A DNA stretch of 64,000 nt from Rheinheimera sp. MM224 (GTDB lineage Bacteria > Pseudomonadota > Gammaproteobacteria > Enterobacterales > Alteromonadaceae), in assembly GCF_947090785.1 (NCBI RefSeq), contig NZ_OX352320.1:3709001-3773000 (forward strand). The letters run 5' to 3'. The notes beneath the pieces are model-generated. The model did no database searches and was not told the origin of the DNA. It saw only the letters and a program-made list of their open reading frames with translations. Below are positions 28,888 through 38,308 of this stretch, in pieces (within the stretch, counting starts at the first letter, position 1; every line of letters begins with the position of its first letter). The position numbers were made by a program, and so were the translations under genes.

Positions 28888-29225
28888 ACCCTTTGTCTGT
28901 TCATTGCAGAATCATAGCCGTCAATATGTTATCGGATACTACTCTGTGAGTGTGCTCCTGCCCTCCCATTAAAAAACACAAAGAGTAGTGGATGCAGGTT
29001 TTACCCTAAGCTGATAAAGCGCATGCAGACAACAATCCAAACTCTAAAGTAAATGATCATAGCTACAGGCTCTGGCTGTTCGGCCTGCCCTTCTTTTAAG
29101 ACCTCAGAAAAACTGAGGTCTCCCTTCCAAAGATGCAATTGGATCAGAAATCAGAGTCAGAGCAGACTGTGTCTTGTCCGGTGCTTTACAAAAGCACCTA
29201 AACCTTAAACACATACTGGAAGCTG
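28888..29225. other. intergenic region with two hairpins
   Basis: No gene is seen. There is an imperfect inverted repeat at 28938-28989 (ACTACTCT arms), and a perfect 9-bp hairpin at 29099-29121 (AGACCTCAG / CTGAGGTCT with an A5 loop). Neither has a long T-tail on the plus side, so neither is a clear terminator. Confidence 0.4.
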
Positions 29226-29477
29226 ATGATAATGATCCCAAGCCGCTTTAGCCCTTACGTATTTTCATTTTTTATGTCGTTACTGATGTCCGGTGTGATG
29301 TCGTTTTGTATCACAACGCTGAATCTGGGTTGGGTGAATAACCTGCTATTGCTGTGGCTTCAAGCCTGGTCTGCCGCTTTTGTCATTGCCTTTCCGACCA
29401 TAGTGCTGGTGACACCACTGGTACGCAAACTGGTTACTTTGGTGATTAGCACGCCTAAGCAAAACGGCCTGGTCTGA
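29226..29477 (+). CDS. DUF2798 membrane protein
   Basis: 83 residues with two membrane helices (about 10-30 and 40-65). The pattern SPYVFSFFMSLLMSGVMSF followed by WLQAWSAAFVIAFPTIVLVTPLVRKLV is typical of DUF2798. Starts at ATG 29226 with GGAAG upstream. Sixteen bases before the DUF2938 gene, so probably one transcript. Function unknown. Confidence 0.82.
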   Translation: MIMIPSRFSPYVFSFFMSLLMSGVMSFCITTLNLGWVNNLLLLWLQAWSAAFVIAFPTIVLVTPLVRKLVTLVISTPKQNGLV

Positions 29478-29492
29478 CGGGAGCACTAGATC

Positions 29493-29985
29493 ATGATTGA
29501 ACTGCAACAACTGACAGCCGCGATACTGATTGGCACTGGAGCCACTTTAGTGATGGATTTATGGGTCTGGCTGCTAAGCACTGTGTTTAAAGTGCCTTCG
29601 ATGAGTTTTTGTCTGGTCGGCCGCTGGATTGGCCATATGAGATCTGGAGTGTTCCGGCATCAGAGCATTGGCAAAGCTACACCCCAAACTGCAGAATGCC
29701 TGATGGGCTGGGTGAGTCATTACGTCATTGGTATTCTGTTTGCGCTGCTGCTGATTTTACCTAACGATGGTTTATGGCTGCAAAATCCCAGCTTGTGGAT
29801 GGCACTGTTGGTGGGCGTGGCTACTTTGGTATTTCCTTTTTTCCCTGATGCAACCCGCCTTAGGTTCTGGCATAGCAGCATCCAAAACACCTTCACCGGC
29901 AAAAGCCCGCTTGAAAAGTCTGCTGACTCACAGCGTTTTTGGCCTTGGCTTGTATTTGTCCGGTCTGTTATTCGTTATGCTATAA
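29493..29985 (+). pseudogene. DUF2938 membrane protein gene with a one-base frameshift
   Basis: Codons from ATG 29493 match the start of DUF2938 (MIELQQLTAAILIGTGATLVMD, LVGRWIGHM, MGWVSHYVIGILFALLLIL). At about 29843-29845 (CCC after a T-run) the family match jumps to the +1 frame: VFPFF continues as LMQPALGSGIAASK, then HSVFGLGLYLSGLLFVML, and stops at 29985. One extra C explains it. Unrepaired, the first frame reads on into the lysR gene and makes a false 478-residue fusion. It may be a real mutation or a sequencing error at a homopolymer. Confidence 0.85.
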
Positions 29986-30017
29986 ACTTGTGTGTTCTGC
30001 CTTTTGGAGTCTGGTGT

Positions 30018-30929
30018 GTGGATATTTATCAGCTAAAAACCTTTGTCACAGTAGCGGCCGAAGGCAGTATCACTAAAGCTTCTGAACTGCTGTTTTTAAG
30101 TCAGCCTGCTGTCAGCGCCCATATTAAAGCGCTGGAGGATGAACTAGGATTGCAGCTATTTAACCGCACCGCCAAAGGCATGAGCCTGAGTGCTCAGGGT
30201 TTGGCCTTATTAACCAAAGCCGAACAACTGCTGCAACTGCAAAAGGAATTGCTGCTGGATGCCAAACGCTTAAAAGGCGAATTACATGGTTGTGTCCGGC
30301 TGGGATCCAACAGAGGATCCAGTGCGAAATTACTGGGGCAGCTGTTGAATCAGCTTTCAACGCTTTACCCGCAGTTAGATATCCGCATGCACTACGGCAG
30401 CTCAGCAGAAATACAGCAAGCTATAACGCAAGGCAAAGTCGACGCCGGTTTTTATACCAGCATCAAGCCTGATCAAGCGCTGCATCATATCGAAGTGGAC
30501 AGCTATGGTATTTATATTGCTGCACCACCTGCCTGGGTGAATAAAGACACCCAGCCTGACTGGCAACAACTGGCCCAGTTGCCCTGGGTCTTACCAGAAC
30601 CGGACACATGCTGTGGCCGTGCTGCGGCAGGGCTTTTCGCAAGCCATGCTTTTTATCCGGAAAAAGTCATTAAAGTGGATCAGGAACAGATGACCAGAGC
30701 TCTGATAGCCGGTGCTGTGGGCATAGGTTTATTGCATGCTGGCAGTGCTTTGGATGCTGAACTAAAAGGCGAAGTGCAGTTGCTTGGCCAAACCGATCAG
30801 CAGGTCAAACTATGGTTTTCCTGCCAACCAGACCGAATGCAGCAGCCTCAACTTAAAGCTGTGATTGAATTAGTCCAACAGCTGGTTGTTCAGCCCATTG
30901 AGTGCGATACACCATCAGAAAATCGATAA
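30018..30929 (+). CDS. LysR-family transcriptional regulator
   Basis: 303 residues if started at GTG 30018, which has GGAG nine bases upstream and gives the normal LysR length. Helix-turn-helix: MDIYQLKTFVTVAAEGSITKASELL..SQPAVSAHIKALEDELG. The effector domain follows, with LRLGSNRG-like VRLGSNRGSSAKLLGQLL and GVGIGLLHAGSAL. It lies in frame with the broken DUF2938 gene but is a separate gene. Its C-terminus (CDTPSENR) is encoded by a copy of the 51-bp tandem repeat. Target unknown; DUF2798/DUF2938 are candidates. Confidence 0.87.
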   Translation: MDIYQLKTFVTVAAEGSITKASELLFLSQPAVSAHIKALEDELGLQLFNRTAKGMSLSAQGLALLTKAEQLLQLQKELLLDAKRLKGELHGCVRLGSNRGSSAKLLGQLLNQLSTLYPQLDIRMHYGSSAEIQQAITQGKVDAGFYTSIKPDQALHHIEVDSYGIYIAAPPAWVNKDTQPDWQQLAQLPWVLPEPDTCCGRAAAGLFASHAFYPEKVIKVDQEQMTRALIAGAVGIGLLHAGSALDAELKGEVQLLGQTDQQVKLWFSCQPDRMQQPQLKAVIELVQQLVVQPIECDTPSENR

Positions 30930-31033
30930 AAATTTATTAAGTCGCCCACACAGCGCGGTACTCCATCAGGAAATCGATAAAAATTTATTGAGTCGCCCAG
31001 ACAGCGCGATACTCCATCAGGAAATCGATAAAA
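30905..31033. repeat. 51-bp tandem repeat, two full copies and a partial third
   Basis: The core CCATCAGRAAATCGATAAAA recurs at 30912, 30963 and 31014, exactly 51 bp apart. The first two copies also share AATTTATTRAGTCGCCCASACAGCGCG. It is the 3' end of the minus-strand lysR gene repeated downstream; the outermost, most diverged copy forms the end of the plus-strand lysR gene. Not a CRISPR: there are no spacers. Confidence 0.9.
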
Positions 31034-31908
31034 GCTCTTAGTCGCAGCGGTATATGCCTGTTGTGCGGGTACAACAAAGTAAAAGGTCGGGATCGGCCCT
31101 GATAAGGCGTCAGCACCTGCACCAGCTCGCCACTTTGCAGCTCTTTTTCAACAACAAATCTATAGGTCTGAAATAAGCCGGCGCCATTTTTAGCCAAAGT
31201 CACACCACCTAACACATCTTCCGACAGGCAATAGCCACCTTGCGCCAGAATTTCCAGTTCTTTGTCTTGATCCAGAAATAACCAGGGAATACGACGGCCA
31301 CTGCTTGGCAATTCAAACTGAATGCAGTCATGCAAAGCTAAATCATCCAGGGTGACCGGAGTGCCTTTTGCCGCCAGATAAGACTTGGTTGCCACCACCA
31401 CCAAAGCAGCGTCTTCCAGATGACGGGCAATCAGGCCTGAATCCGGCAAAGCTCTGACCCGAATAGCCATATCATAACCTTCGCTGACAAAATCAATGTT
31501 TCTGTTACTTAAGTGAATATCCACTTTGACATCAGGATGGCGGGCACGAAACAACGGCAATAAAGGCAAAATGCGATGATGACCATAAGTCGTGGGCAAA
31601 CTGAGCCTTAAAGTTCCTGCCGCCTGACTTTGTTTCCCCATCGCCTCCCGCTCAGCTTCTATCAGCTGTGTCAGGGCCTGACGGCATTGCTCAAAATAAG
31701 CTCTGCCCGCTTCGGTCAGCCGGATACTGCGGGTAGTACGGACAAAAAGCCGCACAGCCAGACGTTCTTCCAGTCTGGAGATAGATCGGCTGACAGCAGC
31801 AGGCGTTACCCCTGCCTCCAGTGCTGCAGCACTAAAGCTGCCCGCTTCAGCTGCCAAACAAAACAATTCAATGCTTCCCAGCTGAATATCATCAAAGTGT
31901 CGTTTCAT
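30985..31908 (-). CDS. LysR-family transcriptional regulator
   Basis: 307 residues. Helix-turn-helix at about 10-70: IELFCLAAEAGSFSAAALEAGVTPAAVSRSISRLEERL. The effector domain has TLRLSLPTTYGHHRILPLL and SGLIARHLEDAALVVVATKSYL, as in the aromatic/quinone-linked LysR subgroup. Divergent from the MDR oxidoreductase operon (32142 onward) over a 233-bp spacer, so it is the likely regulator of that operon. Its last 15 codons lie in the first copy of the 51-bp tandem repeat. Confidence 0.9.
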   Translation of the reverse strand: MKRHFDDIQLGSIELFCLAAEAGSFSAAALEAGVTPAAVSRSISRLEERLAVRLFVRTTRSIRLTEAGRAYFEQCRQALTQLIEAEREAMGKQSQAAGTLRLSLPTTYGHHRILPLLPLFRARHPDVKVDIHLSNRNIDFVSEGYDMAIRVRALPDSGLIARHLEDAALVVVATKSYLAAKGTPVTLDDLALHDCIQFELPSSGRRIPWLFLDQDKELEILAQGGYCLSEDVLGGVTLAKNGAGLFQTYRFVVEKELQSGELVQVLTPYQGRSRPFTLLYPHNRHIPLRLRAFIDFLMEYRAVWATQ

Positions 31909-32141
31909 GATTTGTTACCCCATTTATTACACCACTTGTTATGGCATTCATTACACAACGTATCAACTGAAGTGATTGGAACCCTATTTTTGTAACTCTA
32001 CATCACAAATATAGTAGTCGTCATCAGCTGTGGCGAAGACGATGTGTCAAACCACTACTGCAATAGCTTGGCTCCTTGTTCATCAGAACAGCATGGGAAC
32101 AAGCCTAGCCCATTAGCAAAGTCCTCTATGGAGATGACGAT

Positions 32142-33176
32142 ATGAAAGCAGCAGTAATAAATAAATTTGGCGGCCCTGAAGTGCTTGAACTGATGGAACT
32201 GCCAACCCCTGTGCCGGCTCCGGGACAAGTTCTGATCAAAGTGCTGGCCGCTACGGTGAACAGACTGGATCACTATATCCGCGAAGGCAGTGTGAACCCG
32301 GCTTTGTCTTTCCCTCATGTGTTGGGTATGGACGCAGCGGGCGAAATTGCAGGCTTGGGTCAGGGTGTCACTGGTTTTAAAACCGGAGACAGAGTGATAG
32401 CTATGCCGGGTTATGCCAAAGACCCAGCTGATGCAGCTATACGTCCTGCCACAGCCGCAGCAAGTTACTCCTTGCCTGGCCTGCATCTGACCGGCACTTA
32501 TGCCCAGTACATCACAGTACCTGCAGCCTGGGTGGTGCATGACACCAGCGGCTTACCACCAGAACAGTCGGTGTCTTTGCCTGTCACTTTGCTGACCGCT
32601 GTACGCGCCGTTCAAATTGTCGGTGAAGTGAAAGCCGGTCAAACCGTATTAGTACATGCAGGTGCATCCAGCACTGGCTTGATGAGCATTCAGGTCGCCA
32701 AAGCTTTAGGTGCCAAAGTGGCCACTACAGTGCGCACTCAAGAGTCCGCCGACGTCGTCAAAGCCCTTGGAGTGGACCTTTTGATCAACACCAAAGATGA
32801 AGACTTTAATGAAGCCATAAGCCGCTGGACTAATGGCGCTGGTGTCGATGTCGCCATCGACAGCATTGGCGGTGACGGCTTCAGCAACACCATAGCTGCA
32901 GTCAAACCTTTTGGCATAGTGGTCGCCATGGGTTTTATGGCCGGAACCGAAGTGAAGTTTGATATCCGTAACTTCTTTTTCAGCCAAAAACAAATTCGCG
33001 GCACCCTGATGGCTGACATTGAAGATTTGCAGGTCTGGCTGGAGCAGGTGCGGGCCGGTGTGATTAAACCCGTAGTCGACACAGTGTTACCACTGAGTGA
33101 AGCCGCAAAAGCTCACGAGCTGGTTGCCACAAACAAAGCCAAAGGCGCAGTTGTGCTGATGCCTTGGGCTTATTAA
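32142..33176 (+). CDS. zinc-independent MDR NAD(P)H:quinone oxidoreductase
   Basis: 344 residues, a medium-chain dehydrogenase of the quinone-reductase/zeta-crystallin type. N-terminal GGPEVLELMELPTPVPAPGQVLI, LGMDAAGEI near 66, Rossmann motif HAGASSTGLMSIQVAKALGAKV near 170. It lacks the catalytic zinc ligands of alcohol dehydrogenases. GGAG lies before the ATG. First gene of a four-gene run (tautomerase, FrnE-like, nitronate monooxygenase) that together suggests handling of electrophilic or nitro/quinone compounds. Confidence 0.87.
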   Translation: MKAAVINKFGGPEVLELMELPTPVPAPGQVLIKVLAATVNRLDHYIREGSVNPALSFPHVLGMDAAGEIAGLGQGVTGFKTGDRVIAMPGYAKDPADAAIRPATAAASYSLPGLHLTGTYAQYITVPAAWVVHDTSGLPPEQSVSLPVTLLTAVRAVQIVGEVKAGQTVLVHAGASSTGLMSIQVAKALGAKVATTVRTQESADVVKALGVDLLINTKDEDFNEAISRWTNGAGVDVAIDSIGGDGFSNTIAAVKPFGIVVAMGFMAGTEVKFDIRNFFFSQKQIRGTLMADIEDLQVWLEQVRAGVIKPVVDTVLPLSEAAKAHELVATNKAKGAVVLMPWAY

Positions 33177-33215
33177 TAAGCCACCTAACCCACAGCATTC
33201 ATAGAGGAAAATACG

Positions 33216-33422
33216 ATGCCTTTTATTAACTTACGTATTACCAAAGACAGCGTTACACGCGAGCAAAAAGCTCAGGTAATAGCCGAAATGACAGAAACAC
33301 TGCAGCGGGTGATGGCGAAAAAGCCAGAACTGACTCACATAGTGATTGAAGAAGTAGATACAGATAACTGGGGGTACGCCGGTCTTACCACCACCGAATA
33401 CCGTCGCCAGAATCCGGGTTAA
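33216..33422 (+). CDS. 4-oxalocrotonate tautomerase-like enzyme
   Basis: 68 residues, the size of 4-OT subunits. After Met removal it starts with the catalytic Pro1 (PFINLRITKDSVTREQKAQV). The family motif HIVIEEVDTDNWGYAG follows near residue 40. It would catalyse keto-enol tautomerisation of a small unsaturated acid. GAGGA precedes the ATG. In the MDR operon; substrate unknown. Confidence 0.88.
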   Translation: MPFINLRITKDSVTREQKAQVIAEMTETLQRVMAKKPELTHIVIEEVDTDNWGYAGLTTTEYRRQNPG

Positions 33423-33438
33423 TACCTTCACCAGACGA

Positions 33439-33461
33439 AACCCGGCTTTAAAGGCCGGGTT
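33439..33461 (+). other. GC-rich intergenic hairpin
   Basis: Perfect 8-bp stem AACCCGGC / GCCGGGTT between the tautomerase and FrnE-like genes. No T-tail follows, so it is more likely an mRNA processing or stability element, or a weak terminator. Confidence 0.5.
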
Positions 33462-33497
33462 GATCCGCAACCCCTATTACAACAGGAAAACTTTACA

Positions 33498-34160
33498 ATG
33501 AAACCACTACAAATTGATTTTATCTCGGATCTGGTATGCCCTTGGTGTGTTATAGGCCTTTATGCATTGCAGCACGCCATAGAGGAGCTGAAGCAGGAAA
33601 CAAATCAGCAGTTTGATGCCCAAATTCACTTTTTACCTTTTGAACTGAATCCGGACGCTCCGCCAGCTGGGTTAGAAAAATTTGCTCATGTCGCCGCCAA
33701 ATATGGTCTGAGCAAAGCACAAGTGCTGGTCAATCAGCAAAATATCACCCAAAGAGGCCTGGAACTTGGCTTTGAATTTAATATGGAAAAACGCAGTCAC
33801 TACTATAATACCTTTGACGGTCACAGGCTGATGTATTGGGCACAACTGTCGGGCCAGCAGTTGGAACTGAAACAGGCGTTGTTTACCGCCTATTTTACCG
33901 AAGGTAAAAATCTGAGTGATCATAAGGTGTTAACAGAAGCGGCTGTCTCTGCAGGTTTTGATGCCACTGAAGTATCGGCTTTTTTAGCCTCCGATCACTG
34001 TAAACCCCAGGTGCGTGCACATCAGCTCCAAGTGCGCAAATGGGGTATTCAGTCGGTGCCCGCCATGTTTGTCAACCAGCAATACCTGATCAGCGGCAGT
34101 CAGAGTGTGGCAGCTTATAAAAAGGCATTAAAGGATATTGCTAACAGTACGCAGCTTTAA
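33498..34160 (+). CDS. DsbA-family oxidoreductase, FrnE type
   Basis: 220 residues. Active site CPWC at about 13-16 ([15 protein letters not shown]). Cys and Trp match the FrnE-like cytoplasmic DsbA relatives, and no signal peptide is present. The C-terminal cis-Pro region is [22 protein letters not shown]. Family members act as protein disulfide oxidoreductases or glutathione-dependent isomerases. Third gene of the oxidoreductase operon. Confidence 0.88.
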   Translation: MKPLQIDFISDLVCPWCVIGLYALQHAIEELKQETNQQFDAQIHFLPFELNPDAPPAGLEKFAHVAAKYGLSKAQVLVNQQNITQRGLELGFEFNMEKRSHYYNTFDGHRLMYWAQLSGQQLELKQALFTAYFTEGKNLSDHKVLTEAAVSAGFDATEVSAFLASDHCKPQVRAHQLQVRKWGIQSVPAMFVNQQYLISGSQSVAAYKKALKDIANSTQL

Positions 34161-34234
34161 ACCACAGAAGCTGTCCGGTACCATGTGTTAGTAACATAAG
34201 TGCCCAGACAGCAGCATATAGGCAGGAGAGCAGC

Positions 34235-35290
34235 ATGAACAATGAGTTTTGCCAACGATTAGGCATCCGCTATCCCATTATTCAGGCGCCTATGGCCGGT
34301 GTTTCGACACCAGAGCTGGCGGCAGCAGTCTCGAATGCCGGTGCTTTGGGCTCTATTGCTATTGGTGCCAGTAGCTGTGAACAGGCAAGAGCCATGATCC
34401 GCGCCACCAGGCTGCTTACCAGTCACTCCTTTAACGTCAATGTATTTTGTCATCAGCCTGCTGTTGCAAAATCTGACGTTGAGCAGCAATGGCTGGCGCA
34501 TCTGGCTCCCTTTTTCGCCCGTTTTGCTGCATCAACACCTACAGCACTGCAAGAGATTTATTTAAGTTTTCTGGGCGCTACAGATGTACTACAGATGCTG
34601 CTGGAAGAAAAACCTGCAGTGGTCAGTTTTCACTTTGGCGTGCCAGACGCAGCTACAGTACAAGCCTTGCAACAAGCCGGTATTTACACTTTGGCTTGTG
34701 TGACTAATCCTGATGAATTACAGCAGGCTGAAGCTGCTGGCGTGGATGCCATAGTGGCTCAGGGCATAGAAGCGGGCGGTCACAGAGGGGTGTTTAATCC
34801 AAAGCAACCCGACTCACAACTTGATACTTTAACGCTACTGCAAACACTGAGCGGGCTCACTACTAAACCGCTGATTGCCGCTGGTGGCATTATGCATGGC
34901 AAAGCTATTAAACAGACGCTGGCCGCAGGTGCCAGTGCGGTGCAGCTGGGCACTGCCTTTTTACTCTGCCCTGAATCTGCCACTAACGCGCTGTACAGTG
35001 CGAAGCTGAAAAGCCCTTTGGCTAGCCAAACCCGCTTTACCAGCGTCATCTCAGGCCGAGCAGCCCGGGGTTTGCCTAATAGTTTTTATCAGGAAGTCGA
35101 AGTCAATGCACCGCCACTGCCCGACTACCCTATAACCTACGACGCAGCCAAAGCCCTGGTTGCTGCCGCAGCTAAACATGGCAGCGAGGATTTTACAGTG
35201 CAATGGGCCGGACAAGCTGCAGCTTTAGCGCGGGAGCTTCCGGCCGCAGCACTGATTGCCACGCTGGTGAAAGAGTGGCAACAGGCTTAG
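34235..35290 (+). CDS. nitronate monooxygenase (2-nitropropane dioxygenase family)
   Basis: 351 residues, FMN-dependent TIM barrel. Motifs: [29 protein letters not shown] at the N-terminus, [11 protein letters not shown] near 177, and [29 protein letters not shown] near 212-242. Oxidises alkyl nitronates such as propionate-3-nitronate with O2. AGGAG before ATG 34235. Fourth gene of the run started by the MDR enzyme. Confidence 0.9.
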   Translation: MNNEFCQRLGIRYPIIQAPMAGVSTPELAAAVSNAGALGSIAIGASSCEQARAMIRATRLLTSHSFNVNVFCHQPAVAKSDVEQQWLAHLAPFFARFAASTPTALQEIYLSFLGATDVLQMLLEEKPAVVSFHFGVPDAATVQALQQAGIYTLACVTNPDELQQAEAAGVDAIVAQGIEAGGHRGVFNPKQPDSQLDTLTLLQTLSGLTTKPLIAAGGIMHGKAIKQTLAAGASAVQLGTAFLLCPESATNALYSAKLKSPLASQTRFTSVISGRAARGLPNSFYQEVEVNAPPLPDYPITYDAAKALVAAAAKHGSEDFTVQWAGQAAALARELPAAALIATLVKEWQQA

Positions 35291-35307
35291 GTTTCTGCTG
35301 CAGGCTT

Positions 35308-36840
35308 TTATTGCTGTTGAGCCGCAGACAACTCAGCACGTTGCAGTGGTTTGCCTTTGAGGATCACCAGCTCTATTTGATCATAAGCAGTAACAGTCTG
35401 CAGCGGGTTGCTGCCAAGCAATAACAAATCGGCATCCAGCCCTGCTTTTACAAAACCAATCTCGCCTTCCATGCCTAAAGCTTTGGCATTACCACTGGTC
35501 ATGGCGCTGAACAGCTGCGATAAACTCAAACCAGTTTCCAGCCAGCGATCCATTTCCCAACGACCATTGATGCCAGGAAACTGACTATAAAAAGGACCAC
35601 TTGGCGTGTCGCTGCCAAACTGCAACACAGCTCCTCTTTGGTTTAAATCTGCCGTCATCTGGCGCACTGTCATCAGAGGTTGCTGATAAGCCTGTTTGAT
35701 CTGCTGATACAGCTCTGCCGGATTTTGTGCTGGTGCAAAGTTGTCAGCCAGCTCCCTGTTCATCCACTGCCCTGCTTCAGTTTGATACCACTGGCTCAGT
35801 TGTTTTGGTATGGCATGCTGCACTTGTGGGTTTTGAAAAAATGCCGGATTCAGTAATTCCTGCTCACCATAAAGCACCTGAATGGTAGGCTGGACCGCTA
35901 TATTGGCTTTCACCAGTAAATCGGCAATACGATTCAGTTTGCTGTGATTATGCTCTGGCTCTGCACCTTTATGGGTATGCCATAAACCATGCACTAGCGT
36001 ATTTACTTTTGTGTCGAGCGCAAACTCATAAGCAGCCTGCGAATTGCCATGCAAAAACACGGGCAGTCCTTGTTGTTTAGCCTGTGTCACTACAGCTTCC
36101 ATTAGCTTCACAGAAGGCACTGGTAAGTTACGTTGTGCACCAAAACCTGTTTCATAAAATACCTTGATACAACGGGCGCCCTGTTGTTTGGCTAAAGCCA
36201 CCACAGCTTCTGGGCTATGATCTTCCTTGTTAAAACTGGCCGGATACACATCAGGCTGAACCGGGTCATACAACATGTATTGACTGCCCGTCAGTTGAAA
36301 CTGGCCTTCTTTACCAAAAAACACCGCCGGATACCCATTAGGGATCACCACCGGGGCACAAAAATAGGCTTTGGGGCCTGCAGGTACGCTGTTCCAGTTG
36401 GCAATAAAATTCGCATCGCCAGTTAAATCCAGCACAGTGGTAAAACCAAAATAAGCATAACTGCGTGGCATCTGGGTTCTGGCTTGTTGCAGCATAGATT
36501 CATCTTTTGCATCATGGCCCTTGTAGCCAGGCACGCCATCTAAGTGCACATGGCTGTCAATCAACCCTGGGATCAGATACTTACCACTGGCATCAATCTG
36601 CTTGTCAGCCAGCCCAAGCTTTGTGCCAATAGCCTGAATTTTTCCGTTATTAATCAGCACATCCTGCGCAGCAGAAGCTTGTGGATTATTGCCAGTGCTG
36701 TCGCCACTGATGCCGTCACTAATAATGCTGACATTACGGATCAGCAAAGACTCGGCCAACACAGGGGCAGTAGCCATCAGCAAGCTCAAAACACTGAGAC
36801 TGACAAAACGGCTTTTGGTAGAAATGAAAGAGTGGCGCAT
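35308..36840 (-). CDS. exported amidohydrolase-family protein
   Basis: 510 residues with a signal peptide (cleavage near VLAES, residue 30). The amidohydrolase metal site is seen in LIPGLIDSHVHLD (HxH) near 92. Further motifs are KVFYETG near 225 (bridging Lys), FLHGNSQA near 265, HGLWHTH near 290 and QFGSDTPSG near 413 (metal Asp). Related to prolidase/imidazolonepropionase-like amidohydrolases that hydrolyse peptide-like or cyclic amides. Divergent from an AraC regulator. Substrate unknown. CAGGAAA precedes the ATG. Confidence 0.85.
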   Translation of the reverse strand: MRHSFISTKSRFVSLSVLSLLMATAPVLAESLLIRNVSIISDGISGDSTGNNPQASAAQDVLINNGKIQAIGTKLGLADKQIDASGKYLIPGLIDSHVHLDGVPGYKGHDAKDESMLQQARTQMPRSYAYFGFTTVLDLTGDANFIANWNSVPAGPKAYFCAPVVIPNGYPAVFFGKEGQFQLTGSQYMLYDPVQPDVYPASFNKEDHSPEAVVALAKQQGARCIKVFYETGFGAQRNLPVPSVKLMEAVVTQAKQQGLPVFLHGNSQAAYEFALDTKVNTLVHGLWHTHKGAEPEHNHSKLNRIADLLVKANIAVQPTIQVLYGEQELLNPAFFQNPQVQHAIPKQLSQWYQTEAGQWMNRELADNFAPAQNPAELYQQIKQAYQQPLMTVRQMTADLNQRGAVLQFGSDTPSGPFYSQFPGINGRWEMDRWLETGLSLSQLFSAMTSGNAKALGMEGEIGFVKAGLDADLLLLGSNPLQTVTAYDQIELVILKGKPLQRAELSAAQQQ

Positions 36841-36987
36841 AAAAGTTTCCTGTTGTGATGAACTGCCAGCAACTTTGTGCTTTTCTGCAACGACGCTCGA
36901 CTCAAAACAGGATCGAGGTCTTAAAAAACAGGTTTCAGGTCGTCTTAGTCAGGGCTATGATGAGGCATAATTTAAAAGGCAGATCAG

Positions 36988-38049
36988 ATGCTTAGTTACA
37001 TTACTTATATTCAGTCCGCTAATACTTTGCTTTGCCTGCTGTTAGCAGCGCAATTCTTGTTTATGACAGCACTAAGGCCCTGGCCTAAACGTCTGCTTGG
37101 CTTTAGCTATCTACTGTATGCCCATCAAAGTATTATGTTGATTGCTGTGCTGCATGGACAAGCCGGTGCCTTAGGCTTGCTGCGTCCTTTGGTGGCAATG
37201 TGGCTTGGGCCTTTGTTGTATCTGTATTTTTGCCTGGTGCAAAAACCCGATGCGCAACTGCGCTGGTCTGATGCTTTGCACTTTGTCGCCGGAACGCTGG
37301 TGTTTGTAATACTGCTCAGCAGCTCACTACTGATGGACTTCATAGACTTCGCCATCATGGCCAGTTTTATTTTGTACTTCCTGTTAATCGCTTTTCGGAT
37401 GCGACAAGGAAAACAGGCCTTGCACCATCTGGGCACTTTGGCCTCCCCTGCGTATCGCTGGTTAGCTTGTCTGATGCTGATTGCCCTGATCAATATTGGC
37501 TGTGAAATAGCGGTGGTTCAGGAAATTCAGGCAGGTGTGAAACTGCAGGACTCGGTAGCCCTTTTTGTTTCGGGTTGCGCCTTTTTCCTGCTGAATATTG
37601 CCACCTTGCTGGCCGCTTTACAGCGCAGTAACTGGCTGGAATGGATGTATCTGCTTGGCTTACAACCTGAACAAAAAAGCTTAACTGCAGAAGAACAACA
37701 ACGCGCCGCTGACATCATGCAACGTTTTGCACAGCTGGTAAGCAAAGAGCAGCTGTATAAACAGGAATTTGGTATTACCTTGCCGCAGGCTGCTAAAAAG
37801 TTACAGCTGCCAGCCCGCCAGTTATCCACTGCCATTAATCAACTGTACGGCCAGAGTTATTCGGTCTACCTGAATGATCAGCGCATCCATGAGGCCAAAC
37901 GTTTATTGCTGGCTGAACCTGAGATGCCTGTGATTGAAGTGATGCAACAAGCCGGGTTCAGCAGTAAATCCAACTTTAATAAAGAGTTTTTGCGAGTGGT
38001 AGGTTTGTCACCTTCGGCCTTCAGACAAAGCAGCTCACAAGGCCAATAG
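36988..38049 (+). CDS. AraC-family regulator with N-terminal membrane domain
   Basis: 353 residues. The first roughly 215 form about seven hydrophobic helices, and the C-terminal AraC-type DNA-binding domain holds PQAAKKLQLPARQLSTAINQLYGQSYSVYLNDQRI and the recognition helix GFSSKSNFNKEFLRVVGLSPSAFR. Probably senses a signal from the membrane and controls the divergent amidohydrolase gene. AAGG precedes ATG 36988. No operator stands out in the 147-bp spacer. Confidence 0.88.
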   Translation: MLSYITYIQSANTLLCLLLAAQFLFMTALRPWPKRLLGFSYLLYAHQSIMLIAVLHGQAGALGLLRPLVAMWLGPLLYLYFCLVQKPDAQLRWSDALHFVAGTLVFVILLSSSLLMDFIDFAIMASFILYFLLIAFRMRQGKQALHHLGTLASPAYRWLACLMLIALINIGCEIAVVQEIQAGVKLQDSVALFVSGCAFFLLNIATLLAALQRSNWLEWMYLLGLQPEQKSLTAEEQQRAADIMQRFAQLVSKEQLYKQEFGITLPQAAKKLQLPARQLSTAINQLYGQSYSVYLNDQRIHEAKRLLLAEPEMPVIEVMQQAGFSSKSNFNKEFLRVVGLSPSAFRQSSSQGQ

Positions 38050-38308
38050 CGCCGAATTAAGGGGCTTTATCCCGCTATGCTGGCATTCTGCCCCCTGAAT
38101 TGCCTTGTATTTTGAGCTCTGCGCTACAATAGTGCTTGTCAGGCAGCGTTGATGTCTTCCAGCGTTCGCACGGGGAGTTTTCTACAGCGAATGTTTCAGC
38201 ACTGCCTTAAGACATCTCAATCAAGCTCTACATGTTGTCCGGCTGCGCAGCAAGACGCTTTATTACAGAGCGGCATGTGGCTTACTTTTTAGCTAGTGGA
38301 GAACACCC
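38050..38308. other. mqo upstream region
   Basis: 259 bp with no gene. TACAAT near 38125 is a possible -10, but no -35 has good spacing. Nothing else is clear. Confidence 0.35.

Noticed and set aside
29493..30929. One 478-residue gene, membrane domain fused to LysR
   Set aside because: The DUF2938 match changes frame at a CCC/T run and ends at 29985; LysR has its own GTG and ribosome site at 30018.
30905..31033. CRISPR-like array
   Set aside because: Direct 51-bp copies follow each other with no spacers, and they are copies of coding sequence.
32055..32540. Minus-strand 161-codon open frame
   Set aside because: It lies antisense to the MDR oxidoreductase gene start, is rich in Cys/His/Ser, and has no ribosome site or homology.
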